A stretch of 36,640 bases of DNA from Clostridia bacterium (GTDB lineage: Bacteria; Bacillota; Clostridia; Christensenellales; CAG-138): contig QKAN01000091.1 in the NCBI GenBank assembly GCA_003246365.1, positions 1 to 36,640 of the forward strand. Reading direction: 5' to 3'. Under the pieces are notes generated by a model. The model saw only the letters and a list, made by a program, of their open reading frames with translations, was not told the DNA's origin and did not search any database. The first letter of the stretch is position 1; every line of letters begins with the position of its first letter. The position numbers and the translations under genes are program-made. Below are positions 30,257 to 36,640 of the stretch, piece by piece.

Positions 30257-31234
30257 TTATGCCGCGCGATGGTTTCGAACGATAACAATACCTGAACCAC
30301 CTGCGAATCCAGTTTTCGTAGTTCCTGTATAAATCGAAGCACCGCCGCCGCCGCCTAAGTTTGTGGTTCCAGCATAACCGCGTGCGCCGCCACCGCCATC
30401 ACCGCCAGTAGTCGCGCTATATCCTCCACCGCCAGCTCCAGCATACAGGTCGCCGGAACTCTCTGCAAACTCTCTGGTGGTCGTTCCTTGCCCTATCCCC
30501 GGAGCAGTAGTACCACCGCCGTTACTTCCGTTGCTGCCACCGTTGCCGCCGAAATCGCCACCGCCAGAACCGCCGTTTCCACCGTACCCGCCAGCCTGTG
30601 TGCCACTTGAATTGCCGCCAGTGCCACCGTTTGCATAATAAAGAGTTTCGTTAAACGCCCAAGATTTCCCGCCTGTGCCTGCAAGACCGGTCGACGGGCC
30701 TGCTGTGCCGCCTGCCCCTACTGTAATCGTATAACTAACGCCAGCCTCAAGATAAATACTAGACCACGTTCCAGTGTAACCGCCTGCGCCGCCTCCGCAC
30801 CACGCTGATCCGCCTTGACTTCCTGCGCCACCTCCGCCGCCGCCGACAATAAACACATCGACAGTCACAGATCGGCTAAGAATCAGCGTTCCACTGGTAA
30901 GGAATTTTACCCGGGTGTTTCCGTCTCCATCGTCTATGATCGAATACGATCCGGTATAGGAATATATATCAATTGATATATTCGCGGCGGCTCCTCCGGC
31001 GTTTGTTCGACCGATCATCCCTGCAATGACTGGTGCGAATAGTCGTTCCCCCTTGCGCACCACAGTGACAGTTAAATGCGAGGCTTGCGCAATTGCGGAC
31101 GTCGTAATTAAGCTTGGTACCCCGAACAGATATCCTGCTGCCAAAGCTGTGAAAATCAGATAAGGTATTCCCTTATAAAATCGCATAGCTTTTATTTTAC
31201 TTCGCCGTTCAGCGCGGTTGCGTCCTTGTTCCAT
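30257..31234 (-). CDS. Glycine-rich prophage tail protein with N-terminal hydrophobic segment
   Basis: This 325-residue protein has two parts. Residues 1-45 are basic (Arg-Asn-Arg-Ala-Glu-Arg-Arg-Ser-Lys) followed by a hydrophobic segment (Ile-Pro-Tyr-Leu-Ile-Phe-Thr-Ala-Leu-Ala-Ala). After a middle of strands, residues 135-320 are a Gly-rich domain (Phe-Ile-Val-Gly-Gly-Gly-Gly-Gly-Gly-Ala, many Gly-Gly-x runs) ending in Gly-Ser-Gly-Ile-Val-Ile-Val-Arg, the usual closing of glycine-rich phage receptor-binding domains. These form polyglycine helical sandwiches at fibre tips. AAGGAGGG lies 4 nt before the ATG. The membrane-like N-terminal segment is unusual for a tail protein. Confidence 0.8.
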   Translation of the reverse strand: MEQGRNRAERRSKIKAMRFYKGIPYLIFTALAAGYLFGVPSLITTSAIAQASHLTVTVVRKGERLFAPVIAGMIGRTNAGGAAANISIDIYSYTGSYSIIDDGDGNTRVKFLTSGTLILSRSVTVDVFIVGGGGGGAGSQGGSAWCGGGAGGYTGTWSSIYLEAGVSYTITVGAGGTAGPSTGLAGTGGKSWAFNETLYYANGGTGGNSSGTQAGGYGGNGGSGGGDFGGNGGSNGSNGGGTTAPGIGQGTTTREFAESSGDLYAGAGGGGYSATTGGDGGGGARGYAGTTNLGGGGGASIYTGTTKTGFAGGSGIVIVRNHRAA

Positions 31235-31243
31235 AAGCCCTCC

Positions 31244-31570
31244 TTATTTGTCGCAAATGATGCGAGGAATTGTGATATCAGTATCTGGCACTTCCGATGC
31301 GTAGATATAGATGCCGCCATCATACGAAATTGCAACGCTAGATAAGATGCCCAGACTGATATCCGGCTGATCGAAACGAACATCAACATCGTGATCGACG
31401 GTTACGCCATCCAACGGAACCGATGCCCGATATCCATAATCTTCGTAAGTAGTATCCGCAACGAAGTCAGTCGTTTCGACTACAACATCACTGAAACGAA
31501 GGGATGCCAGCGATCTTTCCACCGCACTGTCAATTTGGGCACCTGTGTATGCACTAAAATAATCGGCCAT
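31244..31570 (-). CDS. Small prophage tail protein
   Basis: This 108-residue protein opens with Tyr-Thr-Gly-Ala-Gln-Ile-Asp-Ser-Ala-Val, a segment often seen at the start of phage tail-fibre and baseplate proteins of Firmicutes. The rest is predicted to be mainly beta strands. AGGAGG lies before the ATG. It probably forms an adaptor or fibre part just ahead of the glycine-rich protein. Confidence 0.7.
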   Translation of the reverse strand: MADYFSAYTGAQIDSAVERSLASLRFSDVVVETTDFVADTTYEDYGYRASVPLDGVTVDHDVDVRFDQPDISLGILSSVAISYDGGIYIYASEVPDTDITIPRIICDK

Positions 31571-31582
31571 GTAAAAAACCTC

Positions 31583-32032
31583 CTATCGAACCATAAAAGT
31601 ATTACCGTCTGTTGTAAGTAATGTATCTGCTCCACTGGGGACAAATAATTCAAGCGGTGTCTCATTAAAGTTCGCATAGAGATCCGCACACGCTTGCTCT
31701 ATGCGATTCAAATCATCCACGGTAGGTGTTGCACCACCGCCTGACCATGTTTTCTTTCCGGTGTAATCAGGGGGATCGTACGTGTTTTGCGTCAACGCAT
31801 ACAGATTATCTTCCAGTGCGTTGATGTCGGCTGCTTTGGGGAAAACGTTTCGTACCGCGGTAATCATCCCGAGGATTTCAAATGCAACTGCATATACATT
31901 TTGCCCGGCAGCATGAAGATAGCGAAGATTTCCGATAATACGGTTGTAATCCTCAATATTAAACCAGTCGCCTTGATAAAGGCCGTTCACATAAGGCTTA
32001 ATCTCCCAGTCCGTTTTGGGTGTTTGCCACAT
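31583..32032 (-). CDS. Prophage structural protein of unknown role
   Basis: This 149-residue, soluble, aromatic-rich protein starts Trp-Gln-Thr-Pro-Lys-Thr-Asp-Trp. Such proteins are frequent between the large tail protein and the fibres in clostridial prophages; the function is not known. The start codon overlaps the stop of the upstream gene by one base (TGATG) and AAGGAGG lies 10 nt upstream. Confidence 0.72.
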   Translation of the reverse strand: MWQTPKTDWEIKPYVNGLYQGDWFNIEDYNRIIGNLRYLHAAGQNVYAVAFEILGMITAVRNVFPKAADINALEDNLYALTQNTYDPPDYTGKKTWSGGGATPTVDDLNRIEQACADLYANFNETPLELFVPSGADTLLTTDGNTFMVR

Positions 32033-34317
32033 CAGACTGTTTCCTCCTTCCGCAGGGTAAATTGTTCTTTCAGACTATATTTATAAGTAATATTTGCATC
32101 AAATATGCTGGCCTGCATTCCTTTGTACCCAATCAGGTCGCCGGGCTGCAGTTCCGGATAACCCAGTGTCTCAGCGTTCCACTCAATACCGCGCGCAAAA
32201 TGTGCAGCAAGCCAATCAAGATATCCGCTTTTCAAAGAAGATGCCGACAACAACGGATTTGTAATCTCACAATCTTCACCAATGGTGTTGATTGCAATCG
32301 TTCGTTTATCTTCTGCACCCTGCGTCAGCTTTTTACCGTTAAGAACTACCTCAACATCTCCGGTAACTCCGGAGGCGAGAACTTTGGTTGCATAAGCATA
32401 AGATATGTAGTCCAAAGTCGCACCGCTTGTGGAAGTAGTAGCCGTCACATCCTGGTACATATCTCCATGTTCAATCCATGTTTCTGTTCCTGCCGTGATC
32501 GTAGTGGTTTTGATGTCCTCCGCGGTCTCTGCAGTTCTATTATCTAGTGGCACGATTACATTGCGGCAGCTTGGTAGTTTCGTTCCCTTTGGGTTTCCAA
32601 AGATATCTTCTGCAGTTATCTCATACCCGTTTTCCCAAGAGAATGCGGCTCTCTGGATCCGTGCGCGCTGCATCTTGTCGCTTCCAACAACATAGATATA
32701 GAGCCAAACAACTCGGTCAAAGTTGTCGATAATGACCATATGCTTGGCGTCCATTTTCCACAATTTGTTGTAAACAGTTGAATACGTGCCATCATCATCA
32801 CGATATCCGCGTAATCCAACATAAGTGGGAATAAAATTCTCACCAAAGTCCAATACAACAGAGCCGAACGAAACATTGGCTGCGAAGTCTACGCGAATGA
32901 CGGGAATAGGCGCGTATTGGTTTTGTGCCTCAGATGATGATACGCTGGTAGTTGGAAACGAATCCCAAACTAAGCCGTTATTCTCATAGGAACTTTCATC
33001 ATCAGGCATGAACAGCATGTTGCCAGATAGCGCAAAACCATCCTGCTCCCAAGATACATATTCAACAATTTCATCATCATAAGCGGTGAGATCAGATGCT
33101 GATGCGTCAAGCAGAAATCTATCAGTAGAGTATGGAATTACGTACGCCGGCACTGCGTCAGTGCGCCGCCGGAAGATAACCATACCTGTTTCATCTGTCT
33201 CTAATGTGCACATGGCATAGTTTGCAAGAAGCTGCAAACATTCGGCATGCGACGCAATTGGAAGAGGATTCGTTATATAGGTGTTCCAGAGCTCGTAATT
33301 ACTGGCATCATAGTTGTCATATCCATAATCTGACATGACATCTTCTATCATCGTTTGTGCGGTTTTACTTCCGTATGTCCCTTTACGGTATGTTGTCGCA
33401 CTCATCCGCTCAATGATGTCAGCCGCGGTAAATTTCGCGTATATACCGTCGGTTGTCCATTCGGACATCCAGAACTTCCCCGTACCAACCCATTCGATTG
33501 AACCGCTGCCATCAACATCATAGCCGATGGATAGTTTACTCTCCTGGTCTTGCGAAAAAAACGAAGAAACTGAACTAGCACTGTCGGGCGTGAAAATCCC
33601 ATCTTCGTTATATAGCGTAAATGTAAGCTTGTTCGACGGCAGTTCGATGCTCACCGGGCTCGCGGAACGCTTCAGTGTCAGATCAACAATAGAATCGTTG
33701 TCGTAAATGAAACCTATGCCAAAAAGGAGCTGTTGAAGTCGCAAGCGCTGGTATGGGCGTGCTGTTTCAAGAAACGTGATTACCATCTTGTTATGATAAT
33801 CAAGAGTTAAAACCCCCTGGTACTTTGGCGTGTCATTCGTGATTTCGTGAGATTCGACCAGTTCGTCACTCAGGAAAGTGTCAACGCGAAAACTGCTCGC
33901 ATATGATTCGCTGATATCATCAAATAAAAGTGTAATTCCACTCATGCGGTGGAGGGCTGAATATTCGACTGTAAGAACGACTGGATCTTCGAAGCTGCCA
34001 TCAGCACCCGAAAGTCGGGACGATATATAGCCCTGCTGTTTAATATCATCCGAAGAATCCGGAAGAAAAGCCTGTACGGAATCCAAGCGAAAGAAATCTT
34101 GTTCCCATGATGCATATGCTGCGCCCTGGACTTCATCAGTGTTCACATTCCCAAACACTGACATATTTATACCGGCGTCATTTATTGAGAGATTTGCGTC
34201 TCCGCGCGCAGCCGCGTCAAACTGACCGATATAAATCTGTGCATAGGAGCGATTGCGCACTCCCTGCGATCGGTGCAGCTGAATCGCTTCACGGTACGCG
34301 CTCGAGACTGTATACAT
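32032..34317 (-). CDS. Large prophage tail/baseplate protein
   Basis: This 761-residue protein is mainly beta-rich and lacks signal peptide or membrane helices. It follows the distal tail gene, where siphophages encode the tail hub or tail-associated lysin (Tal/gp44 position). The Asp-Leu-Thr-Leu-Lys-Arg stretch near 214 and the Gly-Thr-Gly-Lys-Phe-Trp segment near 281 look like structural domains rather than enzyme motifs; no peptidase signature was found. It starts 4 nt after the stop of the gene before it. The precise role as hub or adsorption protein is inferred from position. Confidence 0.75.
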   Translation of the reverse strand: MYTVSSAYREAIQLHRSQGVRNRSYAQIYIGQFDAAARGDANLSINDAGINMSVFGNVNTDEVQGAAYASWEQDFFRLDSVQAFLPDSSDDIKQQGYISSRLSGADGSFEDPVVLTVEYSALHRMSGITLLFDDISESYASSFRVDTFLSDELVESHEITNDTPKYQGVLTLDYHNKMVITFLETARPYQRLRLQQLLFGIGFIYDNDSIVDLTLKRSASPVSIELPSNKLTFTLYNEDGIFTPDSASSVSSFFSQDQESKLSIGYDVDGSGSIEWVGTGKFWMSEWTTDGIYAKFTAADIIERMSATTYRKGTYGSKTAQTMIEDVMSDYGYDNYDASNYELWNTYITNPLPIASHAECLQLLANYAMCTLETDETGMVIFRRRTDAVPAYVIPYSTDRFLLDASASDLTAYDDEIVEYVSWEQDGFALSGNMLFMPDDESSYENNGLVWDSFPTTSVSSSEAQNQYAPIPVIRVDFAANVSFGSVVLDFGENFIPTYVGLRGYRDDDGTYSTVYNKLWKMDAKHMVIIDNFDRVVWLYIYVVGSDKMQRARIQRAAFSWENGYEITAEDIFGNPKGTKLPSCRNVIVPLDNRTAETAEDIKTTTITAGTETWIEHGDMYQDVTATTSTSGATLDYISYAYATKVLASGVTGDVEVVLNGKKLTQGAEDKRTIAINTIGEDCEITNPLLSASSLKSGYLDWLAAHFARGIEWNAETLGYPELQPGDLIGYKGMQASIFDANITYKYSLKEQFTLRKEETV

Positions 34318-34320
34318 GTC

Positions 34321-34707
34321 TTATACCTCAATTAAGTTCGCTTTAACATCCACCCAGAACGTCGGGCGGGAGGTCGTTTTGTTGATCAAATACGGCCTCC
34401 CTGACCGGTCGCCAACGTACATCCGGAGGGTACGGAAGTCGTTAATACGTGGATCAAAAACCCTGAAATCATTGACAAATTTACCGCCTTGTTGCCGGTC
34501 CCAGATCTTCAGGAAGTTCATCATCTGTTCCGGTGTCATACTGGCAAACGAACATTCAATTTTGAATTTATCGTCACCAACTACTTGACCGATAAAATTC
34601 CCGCTCTCGTTGCGTCCGCCGTCCACATTGGTTGCGATTGTGAACCCGCCTGAGCCGAATGCCGGGGCGGGAATAACAATCCCCTCAGCAGTTTGCAAGT
34701 AAGGCAT
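34321..34707 (-). CDS. Prophage distal tail-like protein
   Basis: This 128-residue beta-rich protein has a Gly-Ser-Gly-Gly-Phe-Thr segment near 18 and an Asp-Phe-Arg-Val-Phe-Asp-Pro-Arg near 80. Its position between the tape measure and the large tail protein corresponds to the distal tail protein (Dit) slot, though it is shorter than typical Dit proteins. GGAGGGG precedes the ATG, touching the tape measure stop. Confidence 0.65.
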   Translation of the reverse strand: MPYLQTAEGIVIPAPAFGSGGFTIATNVDGGRNESGNFIGQVVGDDKFKIECSFASMTPEQMMNFLKIWDRQQGGKFVNDFRVFDPRINDFRTLRMYVGDRSGRPYLINKTTSRPTFWVDVKANLIEV

Positions 34708-34716
34708 ACGCCCCTC

Positions 34717-36640
34717 CTATCGAGCAAACGAAGGATTCCCGGACATCTGGAATCCCGCCGATCGCTCCGCTTTGCGTTGAACGCGTATCAACTCGCGTCC
34801 GTCAACATTTACTACAAAATCGCCAGTGTCACCGCTCTGGCTTTGGCTCATAGCGTCCAAGACGGCGTTGTAAACACCCGCTGATACAGAATCAACAATC
34901 TGATTGTTGTTCATAACCGCTGTGCGTCCGCCGCCGATACCCGCAACGAGCTCCGGCCCTGCTTCGCGTGCAACAAACAATTGACCTGTCGTGAATCCAC
35001 CGCCAGATGCCGCGGCGGGAATAACTCCGCCACGCGACATTTTAAGAATAGACGACATCGGAAGCGATGTGCCCCCAGATGTTCCAGGGTCGTTGTATAC
35101 AACATCAACATTGATCGTGATCTGCGTCCTGATCTTTGCCAGTGCGCTGTTTATGTCATATACCATTGCCGCTATATCAATCGCGACACCACCAATTGCA
35201 TATGCCAGATCATAGTGGATTTGCTCAAGCATCTTTGCAAAGGCATCCTTGATGTCTTTAGTTGTGGTGTTTACTATTTCCATTACTGAAGTCTTTGCAT
35301 CACTGGCGATTTGTTTAATGGTAGAAATAATTGATTCTCTGCCACCGTCAATACTAGCCTGCATTTCCAACATTACTTGTGTAGAATTCTCGGAAACCCC
35401 TTCGCTGAATCCTTGCATAAGATCTTTGCCTAGCTGCTTCGCGGCTTCTTCAGTTGGAGTATCAGACAACGCCTTAGTAATTGCTTCCGTTGATGCTGTA
35501 ACCTGATCAGCTGTAGTTTTAGCAAGATCAGTCGCAGATTCTTTAGCAACAGAGATCTGATCGTCGTATTGCGCAAGACTTTCTTTCGCAGCTGCTGTTG
35601 CATCAGTCACAGCTTGGGAACTGCCGAACAAGCTGTTTACATAGTCTGTGACATTTTTTTTCGAATCTTCGTTAATCTTGATCTTGAGTTCATACTCAGC
35701 CTTTGTATTGGATATTTCTTGTGTTATTCGATCGACTGCATCTAGGTCGCCACGAGCCGTCGCCATTGCAAGTGCAATCGACTGCGACATTGAAACAATA
35801 GTCTTTTCAATTTCGAGACCAACATTCTTTACCCAGGATACAATCTCGACTATTCCTAACAAAAAAGATGCAAGGGCGCCTTGACCATCCCCATTTAGCA
35901 ACGAAACAACAATCTCAATTATTTTTGCCGTCAATGATAAGGCCGTAGCAACAGAGAGAATGGCAATATTTAGTAGGCCAGCGACAAGTGCCTGAACAGC
36001 TTTGTTTGCAAATAGATCACTGAATGCATCGATTACTTCAACGATACCATCACGTAGATCAAACAGCGCTTTTGTGCTAATTTGTTCTGCGACACCAGTT
36101 ACAAAATCTTTGACCGATTGCCAAAGTCCCTCAATAGACTCTTTTATTGGAGCAAACCAATCTACGAGATCTTGCATCCATTGGGGTTTCTCGATTTCTT
36201 GATAAATTGCTGAAATCCCACCACTTCCCCCGCCGCCGCTATTGTCTTCTTGCATGACATTCAATTCATCAATGGACATCATATTTTGCGCAGCTGATTT
36301 AGCAGCTGATCCAGCGCTACCAACGCTTTTTGCGTAATCTTCGGCTCCCTGCGATGCAGTTGACCATGAAACTCCAAAGAGCATTGAAAGGAACTGTGCA
36401 AGATAGTTTGTTGCCGTTGCCAGAGCACTGGCCAACGATTGAAGCGCAGGCAGTGCTGCTTGGTAAACAGCTTGAAATGCTATCTGTAGATTCCCTTTTA
36501 TTTGTCCAAGGCTTGACTTTAAAGAATCATCAGCCTTAGCCGTGTCAATAATGGCAGAAATCAATCTGCGAAGTCCCGCATACAAGGAAGCAGCACCTAA
36601 CGCCGCCATTCCAACAGTTCTAATAAACCGCCAAAGCCCC
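34717..36640 (-). CDS. Prophage tape measure protein, C-terminal part (runs off right edge)
   Basis: The frame is open through the right edge, giving 641 residues of the C-terminal part. An internal Met at 36609 is not the real start, because the frame continues Gly-Leu-Trp-Arg-Phe-Ile-Arg upstream. Long helical stretches, Ala-rich hydrophobic segments (about residues 60-90 and 200-240) and a conserved-looking Asp-Glu-Leu-Asn-Val-Met segment near 130 are typical of tape measure proteins. These set tail length and are ejected with the DNA. The C-terminus has the usual Gly-Gly-Phe and Ala-Gly-Pro-Glu-Leu-Val region (Ala-Arg-Glu-Ala-Gly-Pro-Glu-Leu). Confidence 0.88.
   Translation of the reverse strand, partial: GLWRFIRTVGMAALGAASLYAGLRRLISAIIDTAKADDSLKSSLGQIKGNLQIAFQAVYQAALPALQSLASALATATNYLAQFLSMLFGVSWSTASQGAEDYAKSVGSAGSAAKSAAQNMMSIDELNVMQEDNSGGGGSGGISAIYQEIEKPQWMQDLVDWFAPIKESIEGLWQSVKDFVTGVAEQISTKALFDLRDGIVEVIDAFSDLFANKAVQALVAGLLNIAILSVATALSLTAKIIEIVVSLLNGDGQGALASFLLGIVEIVSWVKNVGLEIEKTIVSMSQSIALAMATARGDLDAVDRITQEISNTKAEYELKIKINEDSKKNVTDYVNSLFGSSQAVTDATAAAKESLAQYDDQISVAKESATDLAKTTADQVTASTEAITKALSDTPTEEAAKQLGKDLMQGFSEGVSENSTQVMLEMQASIDGGRESIISTIKQIASDAKTSVMEIVNTTTKDIKDAFAKMLEQIHYDLAYAIGGVAIDIAAMVYDINSALAKIRTQITINVDVVYNDPGTSGGTSLPMSSILKMSRGGVIPAAASGGGFTTGQLFVAREAGPELVAGIGGGRTAVMNNNQIVDSVSAGVYNAVLDAMSQSQSGDTGDFVVNVDGRELIRVQRKAERSAGFQMSGNPSFAR

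Larger units (their letters stand above)
28163..36640 (-). mobile_element. Prophage late region (tail and lysis modules), partial
   Basis: All genes from 28216 to the right edge are on the minus strand, closely packed, and follow siphophage late order: tape measure, distal tail, large tail protein, small tail proteins, glycine-rich tail protein, a short XkdW-like gene, small membrane proteins and endolysin. The module continues past the right edge. No integrase, capsid or packaging gene and no convincing attachment repeat is visible, so the exact left boundary (somewhere 28122-28168) is uncertain. Confidence 0.85.

Noticed and set aside
30300-30860. Dense short repeats that could suggest a CRISPR or satellite array
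   Set aside because: They are GGT/GGC codon runs of a glycine-rich protein, without regular spacing or unique spacers. No CRISPR array or cas gene occurs in the window.

Overview
The window looks like a chromosomal segment of a Gram-positive anaerobe of the Clostridia (Bacillota). Pointers are strong GGAGG-type ribosome binding sites, the clostridial form of galactokinase, a PadR/HAAS/DUF4097 operon, YedF with DUF3343 (selenium/sulfur metabolism), CstA, an MsmX/UgpC-type sugar ABC ATPase, and a prophage late region typical of Firmicutes siphophages. No gene here allows a species call.

Layout. (1) 1-4348, minus strand: a five-gene overlapping operon for lipid-linked sugar transfer. It holds a DPM1/ArnC/GtrB-like family 2 glycosyltransferase, two small SMR/EamA-type membrane proteins that could form a flippase pair, and two paralogous GT-C-like multipass proteins, the last running off the left edge. 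A divergent WbqC-family gene shares the promoter region. (2) 5.3-14.7 kb: ordinary metabolic and transport genes. These are an unrecognised protein, an EamA transporter, a DUF362 ferredoxin-like protein, a Thr/Pro-linker lipoprotein, a UPF0597/L-cysteine desulfidase, a small unknown gene, a DUF3887 lipoprotein, an E2-acyltransferase-like protein lacking the catalytic His and Asp, a homocysteine methyltransferase and an AEC transporter. (3) 14.7-24.3 kb, all minus strand: galK with a DUF819 membrane protein; the PadR operon; yedF with DUF3343; cstA with a small upstream gene; and an orphan msmX/ugpC. Terminators separate these units cleanly. (4) 24.6-28.1 kb: an initiator tRNA gene followed by an AT-rich accessory island. 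Two same-orientation remnants of one IS3-family element bracket an intact SMC/RloC-like AAA ATPase gene and the first ~43 codons of a DUF2130 gene cut off at the second remnant. (5) 28.2 kb to the right edge, minus strand: a prophage tail and lysis module, from tape measure (partial) through tail proteins and a glycine-rich tail protein to a holin-like group and an NlpC/P60-SH3 endolysin.

The strongest candidate for an unusual system is the 735-residue ATPase at 25731-27938. It has a complete ABC/SMC ATPase site, a CxxCG zinc-hook-like motif inside a coiled coil, and a C-terminal R-x3-E...H arrangement resembling the anticodon-nuclease triad of PrrC/RloC. It therefore looks like a tRNA-cleaving antiphage protein. 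This is a motif-level inference only.

Other points of interest are back-to-back glycosylation promoters, a perfect 17-bp palindrome in the msmX leader, an orphan DtxR-like palindrome in the 22.8-23.1 kb gap, and an inverted repeat over the PadR promoter.
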